Shown: positions 9,225-18,439 of the stretch, in pieces
Numbering within the stretch: the first letter of the stretch is position 1
Layout of the letters: every line of letters starts with the position of its first letter
Source of the DNA: Massilia oculi
GTDB lineage: Bacteria > Pseudomonadota > Gammaproteobacteria > Burkholderiales > Burkholderiaceae_D
DNA: 64,000 nucleotides
Direction of reading: 5' to 3'
Assembly (NCBI RefSeq): GCF_003143515.1
Contig: NZ_CP029343.1
Span: forward strand, 1,054,001-1,118,000
Translations under genes and position numbers: made by a program
The notes under the pieces: model-generated
The model's database searches: none
What the model saw: only the letters and a program-made list of their open reading frames with translations
Told to the model about the DNA's origin: nothing

Positions 9225-10376
9225 TCAGGCGGCCGGCTCGACGAAGCGGGCCAGGATGCGCAGGTCGTCGCCCACGCGCGCCACGTCGTGAAAGCGCAGC
9301 TGGCGGCGGTCCGCCAGGCGCTCGAGCGCGGGCAGGTCGAACATGCCCTGCCCCGGTCCGATGAGGCTCGGCGCCAGGTAGGCCAGCAGCTCGTCGACGC
9401 AGCCTTCGCGCACCATCGAGGCGTTCAGCCTGGAGCCCGCCTCGACGTGCACTTCATTGATTTCGCGCCGGCCCAGCTCGCGCATCAGGGCCGGCAGGTC
9501 GACCTTGCCGCGCGCATTCGGCAGCATCAAGACCTCATGGCCGGCGGCCGTCAGGGCGGCGGCTTTTTCCGTGTTCCCGACGGCGGCCACGATCCAGCAT
9601 GGTTCGCCCTGCAGGATGCGGGCGCCCAGGTCGATCTCGAGGCGGCTGTCGACGATTACGCGGCGCGGTTGCAGCGGCGTGTCGACGCCGCGCACCGTCA
9701 ACTGCGGATCATCGGACTTGACGGTGCCGATGCCGGTGACGATCGCGCTGGCGCGCGCGCGCCAGGCGTGGCCGTCGGCGCGCGCCTGTTCGCCCGTGAT
9801 CCACTGGCTCTCGCCGCCGGCCAGCGCCGTGGCGCCATCCAGGCTGGCCGCGACTTTCAGTCGCACCCACGGCAGGCCGCGCACCATGCGCGAGAAGAAG
9901 CCGACGTTCAGCTCCTGCGCCGCCTCGGCCAGCACGCCGGCCTTGACCTCGATGCCGGCCGCCTCGAGCTGAGCCAGGCCACGGCCGGCTACCAGCGGAT
10001 TCGGGTCGACCATCGCCGCCACAACTCTTCCCAGGCCGGCCTGCACCAGGGCGTCCGAACATGGCGGCGTGCGGCCGTGGTGGCTGCACGGTTCCAGCGT
10101 CACGTAGGCGGTGGCGCCGCGCACGTCGTTGCCGCGCGCCGCGGCGTCGCGCAGCGCCTGGATCTCGGCGTGCGCCTGGCCGGCGGGCTGGGTGTGGCCG
10201 GCGCCGATCACGATGCCGTCCTTGACGATCACGCAACCGATGCGCGGATTAGGCGCGGTGATGTACATGCCGCGCGCCGCCCAGGCCAGGGCCAGGGCCA
10301 TGCCGTCGGTATCGTTCAGGATCAGTTCGCTGTAGCCGTTCGCCATCTCTTTGGTCGCCATATCGGTGGTCGCCAT
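9225..10376 (-). CDS. ribD: Bifunctional diaminohydroxyphosphoribosylaminopyrimidine deaminase / uracil reductase
   Basis: Performs the second and third riboflavin steps: deamination, then NADPH-dependent side-chain reduction. The N-terminal cytidine-deaminase-like domain has the zinc motif HAEIQAL and PCSHHGRTPPC; the C-terminal RibD_C reductase begins around VRLKVAASLDGATAL. I chose ATG 10376 (383 residues, normal family length) because AAGGAAG sits just before it. Frame-compatible codons further upstream would run into fimT. The first 30 bases contain a duplicated ATGGCGACC unit giving three nearby in-frame ATGs (10376, 10361, 10346), so the exact start is uncertain. It follows fimT by 8 bases. 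Confidence 0.95.
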   Translation of the reverse strand: MATTDMATKEMANGYSELILNDTDGMALALAWAARGMYITAPNPRIGCVIVKDGIVIGAGHTQPAGQAHAEIQALRDAAARGNDVRGATAYVTLEPCSHHGRTPPCSDALVQAGLGRVVAAMVDPNPLVAGRGLAQLEAAGIEVKAGVLAEAAQELNVGFFSRMVRGLPWVRLKVAASLDGATALAGGESQWITGEQARADGHAWRARASAIVTGIGTVKSDDPQLTVRGVDTPLQPRRVIVDSRLEIDLGARILQGEPCWIVAAVGNTEKAAALTAAGHEVLMLPNARGKVDLPALMRELGRREINEVHVEAGSRLNASMVREGCVDELLAYLAPSLIGPGQGMFDLPALERLADRRQLRFHDVARVGDDLRILARFVEPAA

Positions 10377-10384
10377 CTCTTCCT

Positions 10385-10954
10385 TCAGGGCGGCGCCGCG
10401 GCGCCGTCGCACCCGTCTTCGCGGGCCGGATTGCACAGGCGCGCACGCCCGAGCATATTGATTTTAATACGGCGCACCCCGCCGCCATGGAATAGCGACA
10501 GCGTGCCGAGACGCGATGCGGCACTGTTGGTGTCGCTGCAGCTGCGTCCCGCGCCATTGTAGGCGATGTATTGCGGCGGCGCAGGGCTGGTGAAGGAATA
10601 GCTGACCCGCATGCCGTCCGCCAGAGGAGAATGCACGGCCAGGATCTCGTCGCCCTCCCCCGGCCGGCGGTCGTCGTCACGATCGACGTAGACGGTCCAG
10701 CCGCGCGACCAGTCGCGGCCCGCCTCGTCGTTGGGCGTCAGCATGACCCGCTCGTTGCGCGCGATCGCCTGGGAGCGCGTGAGCTGGATCGCGCCATGCA
10801 GGTCGCCCGACGCGGTGCGCAGCTGCTGGCCGCGCACCAGCGCGTGCAGGCCGGGAGCGGCCACCGCCGCCGTCACCGCGACCATCCCCAGTACCACCAC
10901 CAGCTCGGCCAGCGACAGGCCGGCGCAGTGCCGCCTCCTCATCGCCCGTCTCAC
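10385..10954 (-). CDS. fimT: GspH/FimT family pseudopilin
   Basis: Minor type IV pilus pseudopilin of about 189 residues. The prepilin peptidase site is CAG before LSLAELVVVLGMV, with Glu at +5, then a single hydrophobic helix. The C-terminal part resembles the GspH domain (TRSQAIARNERVMLTPND) and contains two Cys. The GTG at 10954 overlaps the pilE stop (GTGA), implying translational coupling; ATG 10942 is an alternative start. Minor pilins prime pilus assembly at the inner membrane. It is the last pilin gene before ribD. Confidence 0.88.
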   Translation of the reverse strand: MRRAMRRRHCAGLSLAELVVVLGMVAVTAAVAAPGLHALVRGQQLRTASGDLHGAIQLTRSQAIARNERVMLTPNDEAGRDWSRGWTVYVDRDDDRRPGEGDEILAVHSPLADGMRVSYSFTSPAPPQYIAYNGAGRSCSDTNSAASRLGTLSLFHGGGVRRIKINMLGRARLCNPAREDGCDGAAAPP

Positions 10955-11403
10955 GGCCAGCAGCGCGCCGACGGACCGCTGGCCGTCTGCCGGCCGGTGC
11001 TGTCGAGCGTCAGGTCGCCGCAGTCGGGGTCGGCGAAACCGGCATCCACATTGGCGGTGCCCGGCCGTGCGCGCAATTCGATGCAGTGGGCGATCTCCTG
11101 GCCGGGACAGGCGTAACCGTCCAGCTCATGGGCGCTGGCGGCGGCGCTGTTGCCGGTCCAGGTCGGGAATTGGCCGGTGTCGGCGTCCTCCGTATCGATC
11201 GAGAACGCCAGATAGGAATGGTGCAGCGCGCGGTATTGTTCCTGGCGCTGCATGATGTCCAGCAGCGCCAGTTGGGCCTCGATGCGGCGCGCCTTCACCA
11301 CCTGCTGCGTGTATGAGGGATAAACGAGCGCGGCCAGGACGGCGAGGATGGCCAGCACGGCCATCAGTTCGACCAGCGTGAATCCCTTGCTGCCATGCCT
11401 CAT
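10951..11403 (-). CDS. pilE: Type IV minor pilin, PilE family
   Basis: The 150-residue protein has a short leader MRHGSKG and the classical class A cleavage sequence followed by FTLVELMAVLAILAVLAAL. The YPSYTQQVVKARRIEAQLAL segment after the helix is typical of the PilE-like minor pilin at the end of pilVWXY1E clusters. Cysteines near the C terminus (ACPGQEIAHC and PDCGD) probably form disulfides. Its ATG overlaps the pilX stop by four bases and its stop overlaps the fimT GTG. Confidence 0.9.
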   Translation of the reverse strand: MRHGSKGFTLVELMAVLAILAVLAALVYPSYTQQVVKARRIEAQLALLDIMQRQEQYRALHHSYLAFSIDTEDADTGQFPTWTGNSAAASAHELDGYACPGQEIAHCIELRARPGTANVDAGFADPDCGDLTLDSTGRQTASGPSARCWP

Positions 11404-12092
11404 TGTCTATCCTTTCGTCTGCCCTTTCCAGTCGGATGGCCCGCCGCGCTTGCGCCAGGCAGCGCGAACGTTTCGCTCCAGTTGCCCAGCTCGCGCCAGC
11501 CGACGCGCCGTCCCCGCGCACCATCGGGCGGCTTGCGGTAATAGGCCTGCAGCGCGGCATGGGTGCCGGGCATGCTGCCGGCGCCGCGCGCCGTGATCCG
11601 GTACAGCTGGCCGTCGGGCGTCGTCGGCATCAGCTCGATCAGGTAGCGCGGCGCCGCGAGCGGCAGCGCGCCCTCGCCATCCGGCATGCCCTGCCCGGTA
11701 AAGCTGCCCACCAGGATCGCCGGGCCGTCATCGTCGGCCAGCAGCCCGGATACCTGGTCGGGATCGGTCGCGTGGGCGCACAGGCCGTTGTAGGGCCGCC
11801 CGCCACCGCAGCCGGCGACGAAGGCGTCAGCGCTGCCGCCGGCGATCGCGTTGGCCCGCGCCGAGCCGGGGTCGGCGCCGCCTTCGATGTCCCGCTCCGC
11901 ATCCAGCAGCGCGGCGTCGGCCATCTGCAGCGCCAGCACGCGATCGCGTTCGTGGGCGGCGGCGCGCGCCCCCTGCAGGGCGCCGCGGGTGGACGCGATG
12001 CCGGTCATGAGCACCGCCAGCATCAGGACCAGGGCGGTCAGAAGCGCAATGCCGCCTTCCCGCCGCCGGGTCGGTGAATTGAGGGTACGCAT
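11400..12092 (-). CDS. pilX: Type IV pilus assembly protein PilX
   Basis: The 230-residue product begins with a charged leader (MRTLNSPTRRREGG) and the hydrophobic segment IALLTALVLMLAVLMTGIAS, which lacks Glu at +5 as is usual for PilX/GspK-type minor pilins. ALQMADAALLDAERDIEGG is a family phrase of the PilX N-terminal domain. The frame remains open far upstream inside pilW; ATG 12092 is chosen because it starts the pilin leader and follows the pilW stop by 7 bases. PilX helps form the pilus tip complex with PilV, PilW and PilY1. Confidence 0.88.
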   Translation of the reverse strand: MRTLNSPTRRREGGIALLTALVLMLAVLMTGIASTRGALQGARAAAHERDRVLALQMADAALLDAERDIEGGADPGSARANAIAGGSADAFVAGCGGGRPYNGLCAHATDPDQVSGLLADDDGPAILVGSFTGQGMPDGEGALPLAAPRYLIELMPTTPDGQLYRITARGAGSMPGTHAALQAYYRKPPDGARGRRVGWRELGNWSETFALPGASAAGHPTGKGRRKDRQ

Positions 12093-12099
12093 GCGAGGT

Positions 12100-13038
12100 T
12101 CAATCCGGCGCCACCGGCAAGGCGATGGTCGCGCCATAGACCTTGCGCATGCGGGGTGCGCGCCCGTCGTCGAGCGCCGCTCCCGCCAGCCGCGTGCCCG
12201 GGTCGCCTGTGGAAAAGGCGGCGCCATGATCCGGCCCGAACAAGTCGTAGGCGATGTCGGCATCCGCGCCGGGATCGAGGCGCGGCCCATGCAGCAGCAG
12301 CGCGAACCGCACCAGCGCCACCCGCTTCCAGTGCGTGCGCTTGCGCAGGTCGGCCGCGCGCTCGTCTGGCGTGGCGCCTGCCAGCACCAGCGCCGCGTCG
12401 AGCGCGCCCAGCTCGGTCGCATTGACGTAGCGGTCCGGCACACCGTCGCCGTCGGCATCCAGGCCGTACAGCACCTGGAAGCCGTCGACCCGGCCCGCCA
12501 CCGCATCCGACGACCAGTTGCTCGCGCCCCGGTACTTGCAACGCAACTCGGCATCGCCCTGGGCGTTGCGGGCGACGTAGAAGATGCTCCAGCCCTCTTC
12601 GTCGCGATGCACGGGGAAACCGGCGCAATCGAGGGTGGCGCCGTCGCCGTCGGGCGGTGCGCCGCTGCCGGGAAAGCGCAGGGCCAGCACGTCGCTGCCA
12701 TTGGCTTCGTCGGGCAAGGTCGCATCGATGCCGACGCCGGACCGCTCTAGTGAACTGGCATCCAGGCCGGCCAGCCGGGCCGGCGCCGCAGGGTCGGACA
12801 TCGGATGCGCCGCCCAGTCGACGTGCGCCGCCAGGCGGATGGCGCGCGCCAGCGCATCGACGGCATAGCGGCCGCTGTCGTCCATCTCGGACGCTTCCAT
12901 CACGGCGGCATGCGCGCGCACGCTGGTGATCAGGAGCGAGCCGCTGGCCAGCAGCACCGCCAGGCCGAGCGCCATCGCCACCATCAGTTCGGCGATGGTC
13001 AGGCCGGCCTGGCGCCCGCGTGCGTTGACCGCCCTCAT
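12100..13038 (-). CDS. pilW: Type IV pilus assembly protein PilW
   Basis: Minor pilin of 312 residues. The prepilin leader MRAVNARGRQAG is followed by LTIAELMVAMALGLAVLLAS, with Glu at +5. The long C-terminal domain contains family-type text such as SGRYAVDALARAIRLAA and DGFQVLYGLDADGDGVPDRY, the latter close to a calcium-binding Asp-rich loop. The start ATG shares ATGA with the pilV stop. An upstream open frame through pilV is not used. It acts at pilus initiation. Confidence 0.88.
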   Translation of the reverse strand: MRAVNARGRQAGLTIAELMVAMALGLAVLLASGSLLITSVRAHAAVMEASEMDDSGRYAVDALARAIRLAAHVDWAAHPMSDPAAPARLAGLDASSLERSGVGIDATLPDEANGSDVLALRFPGSGAPPDGDGATLDCAGFPVHRDEEGWSIFYVARNAQGDAELRCKYRGASNWSSDAVAGRVDGFQVLYGLDADGDGVPDRYVNATELGALDAALVLAGATPDERAADLRKRTHWKRVALVRFALLLHGPRLDPGADADIAYDLFGPDHGAAFSTGDPGTRLAGAALDDGRAPRMRKVYGATIALPVAPD

Positions 13039-13571
13039 CGCGCCACCAGCAACACGTAGCCCGGCCCGTCCTGCGTGCCATGCCAGCCGATCTTGATCGC
13101 CACCGGCGCAGTTGCGTCCCCGCTGCACGCCCATCGGTAGCGGCCGTGGTCGGCATCCCACGGCGCGCCGTCGCGGCAGACCGCGATGCGGCCCGATGGA
13201 AAGCCCCGATGCAGCGCCAGGCGCGTCTCGCGCAGGTCGAAGGCGCCCAGCGCCAGCGGATCGCAGGAGCCCGCGCCGAAACACGCGGCGCCGCCTGCCG
13301 GCGGGCTGGCATCGAGCGCCTTGTAATCGAGCGGCAAATAGGGATTGGCGCCGTCCGGCAGGCTCGCCACCTGGGCGTTGGCCTGCATGCGCGCGGTTAA
13401 TGACAAGGCCAGCAGCGCCGCTTCGGAGGTCAATGCCGCATGCTGGCGCGTGCGCTGGGCCGCCAGCTGCGCCGCGCTGGCGCCGACCACGCCGACCGCG
13501 AGCACGAACATGGCCACCAGCACTTCGATCATGGTGAAACCGCCCGGGCGGGCGGGGAGATGCGCCTGCAT
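13035..13571 (-). CDS. pilV: Type IV pilus modification/assembly protein PilV
   Basis: First gene of the pilin cluster, 178 residues. The leader MQAHLPARPGG is cut before FTMIEVLVAMFVLAVGVVG, with Glu at +5. The sequence after the helix (SEAALLALSLTARMQAN) matches PilV proteins, and a short C-terminal domain has three Cys. Its stop overlaps the pilW start. There is a 110-base gap to nrdR upstream, where a promoter could lie. PilV joins PilW, PilX, PilE and FimT in the tip-priming complex. Confidence 0.88.
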   Translation of the reverse strand: MQAHLPARPGGFTMIEVLVAMFVLAVGVVGASAAQLAAQRTRQHAALTSEAALLALSLTARMQANAQVASLPDGANPYLPLDYKALDASPPAGGAACFGAGSCDPLALGAFDLRETRLALHRGFPSGRIAVCRDGAPWDADHGRYRWACSGDATAPVAIKIGWHGTQDGPGYVLLVAR

Positions 13572-13681
13572 GCCTATCCTCCGCTAACGATGTGCGAGCA
13601 GAGAAGTTATCAGGCAGGACACAGGCGCCCATGCGTCGACGCAAGAATGCGTCGGACGAAAAGCGGAACTTGGAAACGACG

Positions 13682-14149
13682 TCAGTTGTCGAGCTTGCGC
13701 TGGTGCCCGACTTCGGCCAGCGCCGCCTGGAAGGAATCCAGGTCCTCGAAATTCTTGTAGACGGAAGCGAAGCGGATATAGGCGATCTTGTCGAGGCGCT
13801 TGAGCTCTTCCATCACCAGCTCGCCGACATACACGCTGGGGACTTCGCGCCGGCCGCTGGTCAGCAGTTTTTCCTCGATCGAGGCGACGGCGCCGTCGAT
13901 CGCTTCGGCCGCCACCGGGCGCTTGCGCAGCGCCAGCATCAGGCTGCCGCGCAGCTTGGAGGAGGCGAATTCGGTGCGGCTGCCATTCTTCTTGACGATG
14001 ATCGGCATCGACAGCTCGATGCGCTCATAGGTGGTGAAGCGCTTGTCGCACTTGCCGCAGCGGCGCCGGCGCCGGATGGCGTCCCCTTCCTCCGATACGC
14101 GGGTATCGAGGACTTGTGTTTCTTCATGCTGGCAAAAGGGACATTTCAT
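13682..14149 (-). CDS. nrdR: Transcriptional repressor NrdR
   Basis: Represses ribonucleotide reductase genes by binding NrdR boxes when its ATP-cone is loaded with (d)ATP. The 155-residue product starts [17 protein letters not shown] and has a four-Cys zinc ribbon (CPFC and [13 protein letters not shown]), followed by an ATP-cone from about residue 49 ([10 protein letters not shown]). The length is standard. ATG 14149 is chosen because the zinc ribbon starts there. It lies 80 bases downstream of glyA, a common proteobacterial pairing, and is likely co-transcribed with it. Confidence 0.96.
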   Translation of the reverse strand: MKCPFCQHEETQVLDTRVSEEGDAIRRRRRCGKCDKRFTTYERIELSMPIIVKKNGSRTEFASSKLRGSLMLALRKRPVAAEAIDGAVASIEEKLLTSGRREVPSVYVGELVMEELKRLDKIAYIRFASVYKNFEDLDSFQAALAEVGHQRKLDN

Positions 14150-14229
14150 GGCGCCGGGGCTGCAGGTACTACATGGATACTGAGCGGGCCGGCGAACCGG
14201 CCCCATACATCGCGACGATCAGCGAGCGC

Positions 14230-15477
<1,248 letters not shown>

Positions 15478-15589
15478 GTAAAAACTCCAATCGATAGTAA
15501 TCCAGGCAACGGGTGGCGTTGAAAGGCGGGAGCCGGGGCGGGCCGTAGGCACGGGCGCAGGCAGCCGCGATCGAACGCGTACCGGTTGA

Positions 15590-15711
15590 TGGCTGCCCAG
15601 GCGAACGGCGTATGGCGTCTCACGTTCCCCGGTGGGTGCCCACCTTTGCCGCGCCGTGCATCCGAATGGTGCGCGTACGCGGTGTTTCGCCAGTTACGTG
15701 AGACGTAAGGA
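15590..15711 (-). promoter_or_regulatory. ZTP (pfl motif) riboswitch upstream of glyA
   Basis: On the minus strand the leader shows the pfl/ZTP landmarks in order. GTCTCACG pairs perfectly with CGTGAGAC (P1), flanking ACTGGCGAAA; ACCGGGGAACGTGAGAC closes the first domain; GCCGTTCGCCTGGGCA is the conserved second domain carrying the ligand-binding and pseudoknot sequence. ZTP riboswitches sense ZMP/ZTP, the AICAR nucleotides that accumulate when 10-formyl-THF is low, and glyA is a known regulon member. About 110 bases separate the aptamer from the glyA ATG. I see no clear U-tract terminator there, so translational control is more likely. Assigned from memory of the consensus, not by a covariance model. 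Confidence 0.87.
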
Positions 15712-15717
15712 CTCCAA

Positions 15718-15746
15718 ATTGTACTGAACTCCCCATCGCAGGGCAA
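15718..15746 (-). promoter_or_regulatory. Putative promoter of the glyA riboswitch transcript
   Basis: On the minus strand TTGCCC (15746-15741) and TACAAT (15723-15718) are 17 bases apart. The predicted start, near 15711, falls just before the first strand of riboswitch P1, which supports both calls. Confidence 0.65.
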
Positions 15747-15875
15747 GGAAACCGCTGTGCCGGCCGAGAAAGGGCGGTCCCCAGCGGACCCGTGGTCGTT
15801 TCGGCTACAATTTTACGGTTCGGCAGCGCGCCTTGCCTCTCCCGCCTGCCCCCTGTTGCCATCCAAGGACCCATC

Positions 15876-16622
15876 ATGATCGTCTTCATCACCGGCGCAT
15901 CGGCCGGCTTCGGCGCCGAAATGGCGCGCACCTTCGTCTCCCATGGCCACCGCGTCGTCCTGGCCGCGCGCCGCACCGACCGCATCGCCGAACTGGCGCG
16001 TGAGCTGGGCGAGTCCGCCCTGGCCGTGACCCTGGACGTGACGAGCCGCGCCTCGATCGAGGCCGCCCTGTCCGGCCTGCCACCCGAGTGGAAACAGATC
16101 GACGTGCTGGTGAACAATGCCGGCCTGGCGCTGAACACGGCGCCGGCTCAAGAAGTGCCGCTGGAAGACTGGGAAACCATGATCGCGACCAACTGCCAGG
16201 GCCTGGTGACCATGACCCGCGCCGTGCTCCCCGACATGGTGGCGCGCGGCAGCGGCCTGGTGATCAACATCGGCTCGGTGGCCGGCCACTACCCTTACCC
16301 GGGTGGCAATGTGTATGGCGCAACTAAAGCCTTCGTCGAGCAGTTCACGCTGAACCTGCGCGCCGACCTGGTCGGCACCGGCGTGCGCGCCACCAATATC
16401 GCGCCGGGCCTGTGTGGCGGCACCGAATTCTCGAACGTGCGCTTCAAGGGCGACGACGCAGCCGCGGCGAAGGTCTATGAAGGCACCCAGCCGCTGACCG
16501 CGAAGGACATCGCCGACACCGCTTACTGGATCGCGACGCTGCCGCCGCATGTCAACGTCAACAGCATCGAACTGATGCCGACCTGCCAGGGGTTCTCGCC
16601 GTTCAGCGTGCGCCGGAGCTGA
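15876..16622 (+). CDS. ydfG: NADP-dependent short-chain dehydrogenase, YdfG-like
   Basis: Classical SDR of 248 residues, the same length as E. coli YdfG, an NADP-dependent 3-hydroxy acid / malonic semialdehyde reductase. It shows the cofactor motif TGASAGFG, NNAGLAL, the catalytic Ser in INIGSVAG and YGATK (YxxxK). The C-terminal block GGTEFSNVRFKGDD is shared with YdfG and separates it from general SDRs. ATG 15876 is preceded by AAGGAC; upstream in-frame codons extend into the glyA control region. It is divergent from glyA. Physiological substrate may be serine, 3-hydroxypropionate or malonic semialdehyde. Confidence 0.88.
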   Translation: MIVFITGASAGFGAEMARTFVSHGHRVVLAARRTDRIAELARELGESALAVTLDVTSRASIEAALSGLPPEWKQIDVLVNNAGLALNTAPAQEVPLEDWETMIATNCQGLVTMTRAVLPDMVARGSGLVINIGSVAGHYPYPGGNVYGATKAFVEQFTLNLRADLVGTGVRATNIAPGLCGGTEFSNVRFKGDDAAAAKVYEGTQPLTAKDIADTAYWIATLPPHVNVNSIELMPTCQGFSPFSVRRS

Positions 16623-16772
16623 TCGACGCCATGCCTGCCGCATCGCGTGGCCACAAAGACCGGCCACACGACTATTATTTGTGAGAAAATGTTACAGTGA
16701 TTGGTCTTTTAACTACGTTTCAAGTCTACTACTGCTCAAAAGCACGACCCCGTGCTATCTGTACGTAAAACT

Positions 16773-16815
16773 TTTCCACTTTAAACGTACGTCAGCGTAC
16801 ATATTAAAGTGGAAA
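16773..16815. repeat. Inverted repeat in front of ybgC-tol operon
   Basis: TTTCCACTTTAA (16773-16784) is exactly complementary to TTAAAGTGGAAA (16804-16815). A second, inner dyad GTAC-GTCAGC-GTAC spans 16787-16800. It lies 45 bases before the ybgC start in an AT-rich 237-base gap. There is no T-run after it, so it is not an ordinary terminator. An operator or 5'-UTR hairpin controlling the Tol-Pal operon is possible. Confidence 0.7.
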
Positions 16816-16859
16816 GTCGCGTAAAATCTTTCCCGTTTTCATTTATTCGGCAACAAAGA

Positions 16860-17264
16860 ATGCCTTCAGTGTATAACTGGCCAGTCAGGGTTTATTACGA
16901 GGATACCGACGCCGGAGGCATTGTCTATCATGCCAACTACCTGAAGTTCTTCGAGCGTGGCCGTACCGAGTTCCTGCGCGCGCTTGGAATCGAACAACAA
17001 ACCCTGATCGACGCGGACCATACGGCCTTCGTCGTCAGGAGCATGACCCTCGATTACCGCTCCGCCGCCCGTCTCGACGACGAACTGAGCATCCGCACCA
17101 GCGTGACGAAAGTGGGCGGAGCCTCGGTGCAGTTTCTCCAGGAAGCATGGTGCGGCGAGGTGCTGCTCAATTCGGCCAACGTGAAAATCGGCTGCGTTGA
17201 CGTAAGAACCACACGCCCTCGTTCCCTGCCCGACGACGTGGCTGCTAAAATGCGTGCCGCCTGA
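16860..17264 (+). CDS. ybgC: Tol-Pal-associated acyl-CoA thioesterase YbgC
   Basis: Hot-dog fold thioesterase of 134 residues and first gene of the Tol-Pal operon. The active-site region VYYEDTDAGGIVYHANYLKF carries the catalytic Asp and the YxHxNY pattern of the 4-hydroxybenzoyl-CoA thioesterase group. E. coli YbgC hydrolyses short acyl-CoAs and interacts with acyl carrier protein. ATG 16860 is preferred to a GTG at 16809 that lies within the inverted repeat. It ends 20 bases before tolQ. Confidence 0.93.
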   Translation: MPSVYNWPVRVYYEDTDAGGIVYHANYLKFFERGRTEFLRALGIEQQTLIDADHTAFVVRSMTLDYRSAARLDDELSIRTSVTKVGGASVQFLQEAWCGEVLLNSANVKIGCVDVRTTRPRSLPDDVAAKMRAA

Positions 17265-17284
17265 AAAATCATATAAGTTAAGCC

Positions 17285-17968
17285 ATGACCGCAACCCATG
17301 ACCTCTCGTTTGTCTCCCTGATCGCCAATGCCCATGTGCTGGTGCAGCTGATCATGGCCTTGCTATTGTTGCTGTCGATCGTGAGCTGGACTTATATCTT
17401 CCGCAAGGTGTTCGCGATCCGCGCCGCACGCGCGCAGACCGAGCAGTTCGAGCGCAGCTTCTGGGCCGGCGGCAATCTGCACACGCTGCACCAGAGCGCC
17501 AGCAGCCAGCGCGACCAGAGCGGCCCCCTGGCCCGCATCTTCGAGGCCGGCATGGGCGAATTCATCAAGGGCAAGCAGGCATCGCGCGAAGCCCTGGACA
17601 TGAACTCGGTGCTCGACGGCGCCCGCCGCGCCATGCGCGCCTCTTTCCAGCGCGAACTCGATTCGCTCGACACCCACCTGAATTTCCTGGCCTCCGTCGG
17701 TTCGGTCTCGCCGTACATCGGCCTGCTGGGCACCGTGTGGGGCATCATGAACTCGTTCCGCGGCCTGGCCAGCGTCGAGCAGGCCACCCTGGCGGTGGTC
17801 GCTCCCGGCATCGCCGAAGCGCTGATCGCGACCGCGATCGGCCTGTTCGCCGCAATCCCTGCCGTGGTCGCGTACAACCGCTTCACCCACGACATCGACC
17901 GCCTGGCGAACCGCTTCGAGAGCTTCGTCGAAGAATTCTCGAACATCCTCCAGCGCCAGTCGCGCTGA
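17285..17968 (+). CDS. tolQ: Tol-Pal system proton channel protein TolQ
   Basis: The 227-residue inner-membrane protein of the MotA/TolQ/ExbB family forms the proton channel with TolR that energises TolA during outer-membrane constriction. Three membrane helices are visible: residues about 15-38 (LVQLIMALLLLLSIVSWTYI), 130-155 (SVGSVSPYIGLLGTVWGIM) and 165-195 (ATLAVVAPGIAEALIATAIG). The GLLGTVWGIM and PGIAEALIATA motifs are diagnostic. It is 20 bases after ybgC and 29 before tolR. Confidence 0.96.
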   Translation: MTATHDLSFVSLIANAHVLVQLIMALLLLLSIVSWTYIFRKVFAIRAARAQTEQFERSFWAGGNLHTLHQSASSQRDQSGPLARIFEAGMGEFIKGKQASREALDMNSVLDGARRAMRASFQRELDSLDTHLNFLASVGSVSPYIGLLGTVWGIMNSFRGLASVEQATLAVVAPGIAEALIATAIGLFAAIPAVVAYNRFTHDIDRLANRFESFVEEFSNILQRQSR

Positions 17969-17997
17969 TCCGCCACGAGAACCGGGAGAGCATCGGG

Positions 17998-18429
17998 ATG
18001 GCATTTTCCAGCAGCATGCGCGGCGGACGTCGCCGCAAGTTCAAGTCCGAAATCAACGTCGTGCCATATATCGACGTGATGCTGGTGCTGCTCATTATTT
18101 TCATGGCGGTGCCGGCGAATGAGGCGCCGAGCGTCGTCAATCTGCCGCGCGCCGAGAAATCCGCGCTGCCGCCGGACACGTATATCCAGATTTCCATCGA
18201 GCCGGGCAACAAGCTGTCGATCGGCGTGCACGGAAAAGTGAAAGTCGCCCAGGACGAAGTGGCCGACCGCTCCGCCCTGCTGCAGCGACTGCGCGCACTG
18301 CACGAAGAGAATCCGGACTTTCCGGTCCTGATCGCAGGCGACCGGGACAGCAAATACGACGACGTGATCCAGCTGATTTCGGAAGCCAAGAAGATGGGCA
18401 TCAACCGGGTCGGCCTGGCCACCCAGTGA
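17998..18429 (+). CDS. tolR: Tol-Pal system protein TolR
   Basis: The 143-residue ExbD/TolR family protein has a single N-terminal helix with the essential proton-carrying Asp in NVVPYIDVMLVLLIIFMA. A periplasmic dimerisation domain ends EAKKMGINRVGLAT. The ATG follows GGGAGAGCATCGGG. It partners TolQ to drive TolA and is 10 bases before tolA. Confidence 0.96.
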   Translation: MAFSSSMRGGRRRKFKSEINVVPYIDVMLVLLIIFMAVPANEAPSVVNLPRAEKSALPPDTYIQISIEPGNKLSIGVHGKVKVAQDEVADRSALLQRLRALHEENPDFPVLIAGDRDSKYDDVIQLISEAKKMGINRVGLATQ

Positions 18430-18439
18430 CGCCGACGAT

